Below the pieces are notes generated by a model. That model was not told where the DNA came from, searched no databases, and saw only the letters and a list, made by a program, of their open reading frames with translations. From NCBI GenBank assembly GCA_937944035.1, contig CALDZQ010000043.1, positions 1 through 6,562 on the forward strand: a stretch of 6,562 nt of DNA, in the 5' to 3' direction. This DNA is from an uncultured Neomegalonema sp. GTDB lineage: Bacteria > Pseudomonadota > Alphaproteobacteria > Rhodobacterales > Rhodobacteraceae. How positions within the stretch are numbered: position 1 is the first letter of the stretch; each line of letters begins with the position of its first letter. The position numbers and the translations under genes were made by a program. Shown here piece after piece: positions 1 to 5,590 of this stretch.

Positions 1-189
1 GCACTCTATATGCCCGCACTTGTCGCAACCCGCTTTAACCCCGATCTCAAACAACAATATGATCGACACATCAAAGCGGGAAAACCGCCCAAAGTCGCAA
101 TCACAGCCGCTATGCGTAAACTCATTACACTCGCTAATGCACTCGTCAGAGATAACCGCCAGTGGACAAATAATCATGCTTGCGCATAA
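1..189 (+). CDS. IS110/IS116/IS902-family transposase, C-terminal fragment (5' end outside window)
   Basis: Reading from base 1 in frame 1 gives 62 residues and a TAA stop at 187-189. The peptide begins ALYMPALVATRFNPDL, continues through an AGKPPKVAITAAMRKL segment and ends in LANALVRDNRQW plus a short polar tail. This is the characteristic C-terminal end of the Transposase_20 (IS116/IS110/IS902) family: an (R)xALYMxALVAxRxNP block, then AGKPxKVAxxAxMRKLxxxxNAxxRD. These enzymes are DEDD/serine recombinases that move circular IS intermediates without long terminal inverted repeats. The catalytic DEDD domain and the active-site serine lie upstream, outside the window, so activity cannot be judged. 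The first 180 bases are about 48 % GC by hand count, lower than the flanking genes, which fits foreign origin. It converges on the Hsp31-like gene. Family assignment is confident; whether the element is complete is unknown. Confidence 0.9.
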   Translation, partial: ALYMPALVATRFNPDLKQQYDRHIKAGKPPKVAITAAMRKLITLANALVRDNRQWTNNHACA

Positions 190-245
190 CGGATACTTTA
201 GGTACGGCCCCCTCCCGGCACAGCGGAAAAGGGGGAAGGCTGTTA
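190..245. mobile_element. Short intergenic stretch expected to contain the right end of the IS110-family element
   Basis: Only 56 bp separate the transposase stop from the stop of the convergent Hsp31-like gene. If the insertion sequence is intact, its right boundary must fall here or just inside the neighbour's 3' end. IS110-group elements usually have a short right end and lack clear terminal inverted repeats, so the boundary cannot be read from a single copy. I see no target duplication. The exact end is not assigned. Confidence 0.4.
208..235. other. GC-rich inverted repeat between the convergent transposase and Hsp31-like genes
   Basis: CCCCCT at 208-213 can pair with AGGGGG at 230-235 around a 16-base loop. 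Read as minus-strand RNA the stem extends by three U-G wobbles, giving nine pairs and a 10-base loop. It lies 10 bases past the stop of the minus-strand gene and 18 past the transposase stop, where a bidirectional transcription end would be expected. Neither side is followed by a T-run, so it is not a standard intrinsic terminator. It could instead be host intergenic structure beside the insertion. Confidence 0.3.
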
Positions 246-920
246 TCAGATCAGCGACAACAACTTGCGCGCGGCTTCTTCGGATGATGCGGGGTTCTGT
301 CCCGTGACCAGCTTGCCGTCCACCACCACATGCGACGCCCAATCGTCGCCCTTGTTGTAGTGACCGCCATTTGACTTCAGCATGTCCTCGACCAGAAACG
401 GGACCACATCCGTCAGGCCGACCGCTTCTTCTTCGGTATTGGTGAAGCCTGTGACTTTCTTGCCTGACACCAGCGGCTTGCCGTCGGCCCCCATTGTCCG
501 GCGGAACACCCCCGGCGCGTGACAGACTGCCCCCACCGGACGGTCACTCGCCGCAAATGCCTCGATCAGCGCCTTGCTGTCACCGTCTTCCGCCAGATCC
601 CACAGCGGCCCGTGACCGCCGGGATAGAAAATCGCATCGAACCCGTCCGCCGATACAGCCGACAGCACAGCCGTATCGGCCAAATCTCTCTGCGCGGCAT
701 CGTCGCCTTTGAACCGCTTGGTCGCCTCCGTCTGCGCATCGTCCGCATCGCTCGACGGATCGAGCGGCGGCTGCCCGCCTTTGGGCGAAGCCAATGTCAC
801 GTCGGCCCCGGCGTCTTTGAACACGTAATAGGGCGATGTGAATTCTTCGAGCCAAAAGCCTGTTTTCTTGCCAGTATCGCCTAATTGATCGTGGGACGTG
901 AGAACCATGAGAATTTTCAT
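246..920 (-). CDS. DJ-1/PfpI superfamily protein, Hsp31-like (type 1 glutamine amidotransferase domain)
   Basis: A 224-residue cytosolic protein, the usual size for Hsp31-type members. The whole chain follows yeast Hsp31: an N-terminal MKILMVLTSH strand; KTGFWLEEF with Glu26 at the position of the conserved active-site acid; FYPGGHGPLWDL near residues 98-109; the nucleophile elbow AVCHAPGVF with Cys133-His134; GFTNTEEE near 158-165, where Glu164 could be the third triad residue; and a C-terminal LVTGQNPASS block. Family members act as glutathione-independent glyoxalases (methylglyoxal to lactate), as holding chaperones or as deglycases; which applies here is inference. The ATG at 918-920 is preferred because an AAGAGG ribosome site precedes it by 10 bases; an in-frame extension to 971 adds 17 residues with no family match. 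The gene ends TGATAA, two tandem stops. It is last in the minus-strand series, 122 bp after the aminotransferase. Confidence 0.88.
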   Translation of the reverse strand: MKILMVLTSHDQLGDTGKKTGFWLEEFTSPYYVFKDAGADVTLASPKGGQPPLDPSSDADDAQTEATKRFKGDDAAQRDLADTAVLSAVSADGFDAIFYPGGHGPLWDLAEDGDSKALIEAFAASDRPVGAVCHAPGVFRRTMGADGKPLVSGKKVTGFTNTEEEAVGLTDVVPFLVEDMLKSNGGHYNKGDDWASHVVVDGKLVTGQNPASSEEAARKLLSLI

Positions 921-930
921 CGTGAAATTG

Positions 931-936
931 CCTCTT
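931..936 (-). promoter_or_regulatory. Ribosome binding site that fixes the Hsp31-like start
   Basis: Minus-strand AAGAGG lies 10 bases before the ATG at 918-920. It supports that codon over the in-frame upstream start at 971. Confidence 0.6.
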
Positions 937-957
937 GTGAAGTGAAAGCGGACGCCT

Positions 958-971
958 GTGCCGGACGGCAC
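958..971. repeat. Perfect inverted repeat in the leader of the Hsp31-like gene
   Basis: GTGCCG at 958-963 and CGGCAC at 966-971 form a perfect 6+6 palindrome around two bases, centred about 44 bases upstream of the ATG. It lacks a following T-run on either strand, so a protein-binding operator is a more natural reading than a terminator. As RNA it could form a five-pair hairpin with a four-base loop. No regulator can be named. A 12-base palindrome can arise by chance in GC-rich DNA. Confidence 0.3.
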
Positions 972-1042
972 GCTGTCTTATGCAGCGCCTCTCAACAGGT
1001 TAACGTGCGCGGCAGGTAAGCGTTCCATCCCCGCGCCCGGTT

Positions 1043-2368
1043 TCACGCCACCAGCGCCGTCCCGACCGCCCGTCCCAGCTTGTCGATCACCTCGTCAATC
1101 TGCGTGTCTTCGATGATAAACGGCGGGGCCAGCATGACATGGTCGCCGTGCCTGCCGTCAATCGTGCCGCTCATCGGATAACAGATCAGCCCGTTCTCAA
1201 ACGCCGCCCGCTTGATACGCGGGGCGATTTTACGCGCCGGATCAAATGCCCGCTTGCTCTCGCGGTCCTCGACCAGCTCCAGCGACCAGAACAGCCCGCG
1301 CCCGCGAATATCGCCGATATGGGCGTGCTGCCCGAACTGTGCGCGCAAAGCCGCCTCCAGCTTGCCGCCCATCTCCCGCACGCGGCCGACCAGCCCGCGC
1401 TCAAGGATCGCCGTCACCACAGCCAACCCCGCCGCCGTCGCCACCGGATGGCCCAGATAGGTGTGTCCGTGCTGGAAAAAGCCCGACCCGTCCACAATCG
1501 CGCCGTAGACCTCCTCGGTACACAACATCGCGCCAATCGGTTGATACCCCGCGCCCAAACCCTTGGCGATGCACAGAATATCCGGTGCGATCCCGTCCGC
1601 CTCACAGGCGAACAGATGCCCCGTCCGCCCCATACCGCACATCACCTCGTCAAGGATCAGCAACACGCCATAGCGGTCACAAATCTCGCGGATGCGCTTG
1701 AAATAGCCCTCCACCGCCGGAACCGTGCCCATCGTCGCCCCGACCACAGGCTCGGCCATAAACGCCATCACCGTATCGGGGCCAAGGCGCAGGATTTCCG
1801 CCTCCAACTCATCCGCCGCGCGTAGCCCGTAATCCGCCGCGCTCTCGTCACCGGCCCGCAAGCGGTATTCGTAACAGGGCGAGATATGCGCCATATCGAT
1901 CAGCAGCGGCGCAAACTGCGTCCGCCGCCACTCATTGCCCCCGGCGGCCAGCGCGCCCAACGTGTTGCCGTGATAGCTTTGCTTACGCGCGATCAGGTGA
2001 CGGCGCTGCGGCTCACCCTTTTCGACCCAGTATTGCCGCGCCAGCTTAATCGCCGCCTCCGCCGCCTCGGACCCGCCGGAGACGAAATACGCGCGGTTCA
2101 GCGCGCCGGGCGCGTGTTCGATCAGCAAATCCGCCAACGCTTCGGCCGGTTCCGATGTCATGAATCCGGTATGCGCGAAGGCCAGCGTATCCAGCTGCGC
2201 CTTCACTGCCCCGGTCACTTCGCGGTCGCCATGCCCAAGGGACGAAACCGCTGCCCCGCCGGACCCGTCGAAATAACGTTTGCCATCGGAATCAATCAGA
2301 TAGCACCCTTCGCCCGCAACGGCGGTGGGTGCTTTCCATGCACTGTGACGTGGAAGTGTATGAGACAT
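1043..2368 (-). CDS. Class III PLP-dependent aminotransferase (aspartate aminotransferase family)
   Basis: A 441-residue cytosolic fold-type I enzyme, the usual length for class III aminotransferases. These move an amino group, often the omega amine of a diamine, beta-amino acid or gamma-aminobutyrate-like donor, to pyruvate or a 2-oxoacid. Visible landmarks, numbered from the chosen ATG: SGGSEAAEAAIKLAR near 97-111 (cofactor phosphate loop); SYHGNTLGAL near 131-140 (Tyr/His stacking on PLP); LILDEVMCGMGRTG with Asp240 contacting the pyridine nitrogen; DILCIAKGLG with Lys269 as the Schiff-base lysine; and GHTYLGHPVA with Thr303 binding phosphate from the partner subunit. All are intact. The substrate cannot be deduced and no companion dehydrogenase or transporter is next to it. 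The ATG at 2366-2368 is chosen because GGAG ends eight bases before it; a GTG three codons upstream lies partly within that site. It follows the cyclic-di-GMP gene by 68 bp. Confidence 0.92.
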   Translation of the reverse strand: MSHTLPRHSAWKAPTAVAGEGCYLIDSDGKRYFDGSGGAAVSSLGHGDREVTGAVKAQLDTLAFAHTGFMTSEPAEALADLLIEHAPGALNRAYFVSGGSEAAEAAIKLARQYWVEKGEPQRRHLIARKQSYHGNTLGALAAGGNEWRRTQFAPLLIDMAHISPCYEYRLRAGDESAADYGLRAADELEAEILRLGPDTVMAFMAEPVVGATMGTVPAVEGYFKRIREICDRYGVLLILDEVMCGMGRTGHLFACEADGIAPDILCIAKGLGAGYQPIGAMLCTEEVYGAIVDGSGFFQHGHTYLGHPVATAAGLAVVTAILERGLVGRVREMGGKLEAALRAQFGQHAHIGDIRGRGLFWSLELVEDRESKRAFDPARKIAPRIKRAAFENGLICYPMSGTIDGRHGDHVMLAPPFIIEDTQIDEVIDKLGRAVGTALVA

Positions 2369-2376
2369 CGGGCGCA

Positions 2377-2380
2377 CTCC
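2377..2380 (-). promoter_or_regulatory. Ribosome binding site that fixes the aminotransferase start
   Basis: Minus-strand GGAG is followed by eight bases and then the ATG at 2366-2368. The alternative in-frame GTG (2375-2377) shares its first base with the last G of this site, so initiation at the ATG is favoured. Confidence 0.6.
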
Positions 2381-2436
2381 GTACTGCGCGCCGACACTCT
2401 ACCGGAGCGCTACAGGATGCTAAGCCACTTTGCGTT

Positions 2437-4125
2437 TCAGCCGCAACAGCGCCGCGCTTCGGGGCCGTTTTCGATCACTTCGGCGGGACCGAAAAAATTG
2501 CCCTGGAAGCTGTCCACGCCCAATTTGCGCAACAACGTGGCGGCCTTTTCATTCTCAACCATTTCGGCGACAACCATCAGATTGTAATGGCTCCCAAGCT
2601 TGGTAAGCGTTTCGACAAACAACTGTTTGTCCGGGGAATCGCAAACGCCGCGCACGAATGACCCGTCGATCTTCACGATGTCGAGTTCCAGCGTTTTGAA
2701 GTACTTGAACGATGTGTACCCCGCCCCGAAATCATCCAACGCAATCGCACAGCCGCGTTCGCGGATATGGGCGATGCAGTCGAGCGAGCGCTGGGACTCG
2801 TGCAGCGCCGTCGATTCTGTGATCTCGACAATCAACCGCTTTGCCGCACCTGGGTACATTTCGGTCAGTCGCTCAAAACTATCCGACCAGCCCGCGTCGT
2901 TCATCGTCTGCGGCGACAGATTCACCGAAAGCCGCAATTCCGGCGCATCGTTCAGCACATCAAATGCCAGTTCCAGCACACGGCGGTCGATCAGGCGCAC
3001 AAAGCCCAGCTGTTCGGCCACGGGCATAAAGGTCGCGGCGGCAACCAGATTGCCATCGCGATCCGTCATCCGGGCAAGGCACTCGTAGAACGCCACGGCG
3101 TCCGTGTCGCGCGCCGTCACAATCGGCTGGAACGCCAGACAGAAACGACCCTCGCGCAACGCGGCGGAAAGCTCTTCGGCGATCATGATGTTTTTGTTTC
3201 GGCTTTCAACCTCGGCAATATTCGGCGTATGGAAAGCAAACCCGCCCTGACCCTGCGTCTTCGCCGCTGTCAGCGCATCTTCGGCGGCGGCAAACGCATC
3301 CTGCGTCGCCCGCGCCTGTTCGGGCAAAATCACCGCACCGATCGAAACGGTAACAGAGACAGGGCCGGAGCCTGTCATGATGAACTCGTCACGGATATTG
3401 GCTTGCAGATCGTTCAGTCGTTTCTCGACATCAGCGGTCGATTCCGGCGACAGCATCACCCCGAATTTCGAGCTTGCAACCCGCCCGATCACCTCATCCT
3501 CGCCAAGGAATGATTTGATCCGGTTCCCGACCCCGATCAGCACTTCATCGGCCACGTCATACCCGAACGCATGATTAACCCCGGCCATATTGTCGAGGCC
3601 GATAAAAGCAAAGCAGAACGCCTCGTCCGTGCTGAAAGAATCCACCAGCGCCTGTGCCAGAACATTGCGCAGGCGGGCGCGGGTGAAATGGCCGGTCAGA
3701 TCGTCAAAACAGGCCAGATAGGTCAGCTTTTCCAGATGGGCGTATTCATCGCTCACATCCCGCAAGAAACCCACATAGAGAGAATCTTCAGACGCGTTGG
3801 CCGGGATGCGGATCAGCCGCTCCTCAATCCAGCATGCGCTCTTGTCATCACCCGCGAAATGCACCGCCTTGAATCCGGTCAATGTCCGGGGCCGCTCCAG
3901 CCAATGCGCGCGTCTTTTCAGGTGCTCGCCGTCAAAGCGGGCCGCCAATTCGGCCCCTGTCACGCAAGTGCAAATGTCTTTCAGCGCGGCATTCATCGCG
4001 GGTTTGGTGTGCCAGTCAATCCGGTCGCTCACCGGATCCCAGACAAAGACAGAATCGCCCGAACGCGACAAAGCGTCGATGAAATCGGGTACAGTCAGCT
4101 CTTGTCCATTCGGCATCACTATCAT
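2437..4125 (-). CDS. PAS-like/GGDEF/EAL protein: probable cyclic-di-GMP phosphodiesterase with a degenerate cyclase domain
   Basis: A protein of about 562 residues with no membrane segment. Order, numbered from the ATG at 4125: a PAS-like sensor near 20-125 (SGDSVFVWDPVSDRIDWH to LYVGFLRDVSDEYAHLEKL); a GGDEF domain near 140-295, opening with the usual DDLTG; and an EAL domain near 320-555. The cyclase signature is ASSKF at 217-221 instead of GGDEF, and the upstream inhibitory-site RxxD is GEDE, so diguanylate cyclase activity is not expected. In the EAL domain the motif reads ECL (Glu348), but the residues known to bind metals or c-di-GMP are present: Asn402, Glu434, Asp464-Asp465 within DDFGAGY, Lys485, Glu521 and Gln541. 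I infer c-di-GMP hydrolysis to pGpG, controlled by the PAS and possibly the dead cyclase domain. The start is uncertain: no good ribosome site precedes 4125, nor the alternatives ATG 4116 and GTG 4155. It follows the antiporter gene by 75 bp. Confidence 0.9.
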   Translation of the reverse strand: MIVMPNGQELTVPDFIDALSRSGDSVFVWDPVSDRIDWHTKPAMNAALKDICTCVTGAELAARFDGEHLKRRAHWLERPRTLTGFKAVHFAGDDKSACWIEERLIRIPANASEDSLYVGFLRDVSDEYAHLEKLTYLACFDDLTGHFTRARLRNVLAQALVDSFSTDEAFCFAFIGLDNMAGVNHAFGYDVADEVLIGVGNRIKSFLGEDEVIGRVASSKFGVMLSPESTADVEKRLNDLQANIRDEFIMTGSGPVSVTVSIGAVILPEQARATQDAFAAAEDALTAAKTQGQGGFAFHTPNIAEVESRNKNIMIAEELSAALREGRFCLAFQPIVTARDTDAVAFYECLARMTDRDGNLVAAATFMPVAEQLGFVRLIDRRVLELAFDVLNDAPELRLSVNLSPQTMNDAGWSDSFERLTEMYPGAAKRLIVEITESTALHESQRSLDCIAHIRERGCAIALDDFGAGYTSFKYFKTLELDIVKIDGSFVRGVCDSPDKQLFVETLTKLGSHYNLMVVAEMVENEKAATLLRKLGVDSFQGNFFGPAEVIENGPEARRCCG

Positions 4126-4200
4126 CGACCATTCAAAACATTGACGCGCCAACACAGCTGCCGGCTTATCACTTTTTCCATCATCGGTGTTATTATTGCG

Positions 4201-5466
4201 TTACTGACCGGTATGTTGTGCGAGCGAGCGGGCGATCACACGCTGCACTGTCAGCCCCTGAACGATGATCGAAAAAACGACAACCCCGTATGTCATCGCC
4301 AAAATCGCGCCCTTACCCTCAAAGTCAGGCAAAGACAAAGCCAGCGCCACCGAGATACCGCCCCGCAGCCCGCCCCAAATCAACACCGGGATTGTTCCTT
4401 TTTCGACAATCATCCCGCGTGATTTGAGTAGCATTGTCGGTAAAACGACCGCCAGAGTCCGGCCCATTAAAACAATCGGGATGATTAACAGCACCAGCAT
4501 CATCAGATTCTCCGAGAAGGGAATCACCAACAGCTCGAATCCGATCAGCAAAAACAGCACCGCGTTCAACACTTCGTCGATCAGTTCCCAGAATTTCTCC
4601 AGATGCTCCTGTGTAACCTTCGACATCGCAAAGCGGCTGCCGTGGTTGCCGATGAACAGCCCCGCAATCACCACGCCCAGCGGGCCGGACGCGTGCAGAT
4701 AGGCGCACAGCGCGTAAATCCCCATCACCAGCGCGAGGCTGATAATCACCTCGACCACGTAATCATCGATCTTGCGCATCGCCAGAAACGCGACATAACC
4801 CAGCACAAGCCCGATCAGCACGCCGATCACGACTTCCTCGAACAGCAGGATGCCGATTTCCTTGGGGTCAACATGCCCGTGCTCAGAGGTAGCAATCCCT
4901 GTCAGCGCCAGAAACACCACGACGCCGATACCGTCATTGAACAGGCTCTCGCCCGCAATCTTGGTCTTCAGCGCCTTGGGCACGGTCAGGGTGCGGATAA
5001 TTGACAGTACCGCGACCGGGTCCGTCGGCGAGATCAGCGAGCCGAACACCAGACACCAGATCAGCGGGATCGAGAACCCGAACAGCCCCACCACGTAATA
5101 AGTCACAAAGCCGATGAAGAAGGTCGAGACGACAACCCCGATCGTCGCCATCAGCAGGATATGCCACTTGTGCCGCAACAGCGCGTCCAGATCAGTGTGC
5201 AGCGCCCCCGCAAACAGCAGCAGGTGCAGCATCCCGATCATCAGACTGTCATGGAAATCAATCCGCTCCAGCGCCGTCCGCGCCCGGTCGCCAAAGCCCA
5301 AATCAAACGCCGCATCCAGCCCCGTCACCGACGCCGATGCGAGCAGCGCGATCATCATCAACCCGATGGTCAGCGGCAGCTTGAGATACATCGTGTTCAG
5401 CCACCCGAACAACGCTGCAAACCCAAGTAGAATGGCCGAGATATTAAGTAGCGTTGCGGCGTCCAT
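4201..5466 (-). CDS. CPA1/NhaP-type Na+(K+)/H+ antiporter
   Basis: A 421-residue integral inner-membrane protein exchanging cytoplasmic Na+ or K+ for protons, used for salt and pH homeostasis. Roughly twelve or thirteen hydrophobic segments run from residue 8 to 405. CPA1 signatures are clear: LLLFAGALHTDL near 82-93; GSLISPTDPVAVL near 142-154 with Asp149; GESLFNDGIGVVVF near 172-185 containing the Asn177-Asp178 ion-binding pair typical of electroneutral CPA1 exchangers; LFLLIGFELL near 304-313; and WGGLRGGISVALALSLP near 364-380 with the conserved Arg368. It ends after the last helix with a tail of about 15 residues, so it is the short form without a cytoplasmic regulatory domain. The ATG at 5464-5466 has GGAG seven bases upstream. 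Cation preference cannot be read from sequence. A 124-bp gap separates it from polA; whether it has its own promoter is unclear. Confidence 0.93.
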   Translation of the reverse strand: MDAATLLNISAILLGFAALFGWLNTMYLKLPLTIGLMMIALLASASVTGLDAAFDLGFGDRARTALERIDFHDSLMIGMLHLLLFAGALHTDLDALLRHKWHILLMATIGVVVSTFFIGFVTYYVVGLFGFSIPLIWCLVFGSLISPTDPVAVLSIIRTLTVPKALKTKIAGESLFNDGIGVVVFLALTGIATSEHGHVDPKEIGILLFEEVVIGVLIGLVLGYVAFLAMRKIDDYVVEVIISLALVMGIYALCAYLHASGPLGVVIAGLFIGNHGSRFAMSKVTQEHLEKFWELIDEVLNAVLFLLIGFELLVIPFSENLMMLVLLIIPIVLMGRTLAVVLPTMLLKSRGMIVEKGTIPVLIWGGLRGGISVALALSLPDFEGKGAILAMTYGVVVFSIIVQGLTVQRVIARSLAQHTGQ

Positions 5467-5473
5467 CGGTCTG

Positions 5474-5477
5474 CTCC
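5474..5477 (-). promoter_or_regulatory. Ribosome binding site of the antiporter gene
   Basis: Minus-strand GGAG lies seven bases before the ATG at 5464-5466 and supports that start. Confidence 0.6.
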
Positions 5478-5492
5478 GGCTCGGTTTCGGGT

Positions 5493-5523
5493 GTTGTCAA
5501 CAATCTACCCGATACAACTGTTG
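5493..5523. promoter_or_regulatory. Paired 9-bp palindromes upstream of the antiporter gene, possible operator
   Basis: GTTG-T-CAAC at 5493-5501 and CAAC-T-GTTG at 5515-5523 are each perfect palindromes about a central base. Their centres are 22 bp apart, close to two helical turns, so a dimeric regulator could bind both on one face of the DNA. They sit about 30 to 55 bases before the antiporter ATG, in the 124-bp gap after polA. The two have inverted half-site order, which argues for caution. No known regulator is matched with confidence, and no clear -35/-10 pair was found nearby. Confidence 0.3.
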
Positions 5524-5590
5524 ACCGGAACAGGCCAGAATCATTCGCATTATTTTGTCACTTAGCGATTTTCCTGTAATTCTGCGGTCC

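Noticed and set aside
208..235. Intrinsic terminator for the transposase or the Hsp31-like gene
   Set aside because: The stem is plausible but no T-run follows on either strand; kept only as a low-confidence inverted repeat.
20..307. Plus-strand open frame of 95 codons at the left edge
   Set aside because: It overlaps the IS110-family transposase tail in another frame and runs into the Hsp31-like gene antisense; its peptide has no recognisable family pattern.
2369..2436. Promoter or terminator between the c-di-GMP gene and the aminotransferase
   Set aside because: No convincing hairpin with T-run or -35/-10 pair was found in these 68 bases.
1139..2587. Long plus-strand open frames opposite the aminotransferase and the 3' end of the c-di-GMP gene
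   Set aside because: They are antisense to strongly recognised proteins and are rich in Arg, His, Pro and Gln, as expected for reverse reading of GC-rich genes.
2767..4422. Long plus-strand open frames opposite the c-di-GMP gene
   Set aside because: The minus-strand gene has clear EAL landmarks throughout; the antisense peptides show no domain pattern.
5495..5500. TTGACA on the minus strand as the -35 box of the antiporter gene
   Set aside because: It matches the consensus, but the -10 position 17 bases on falls on GC-rich sequence at the ribosome site, leaving no room for a leader. It is better explained as part of the palindrome.
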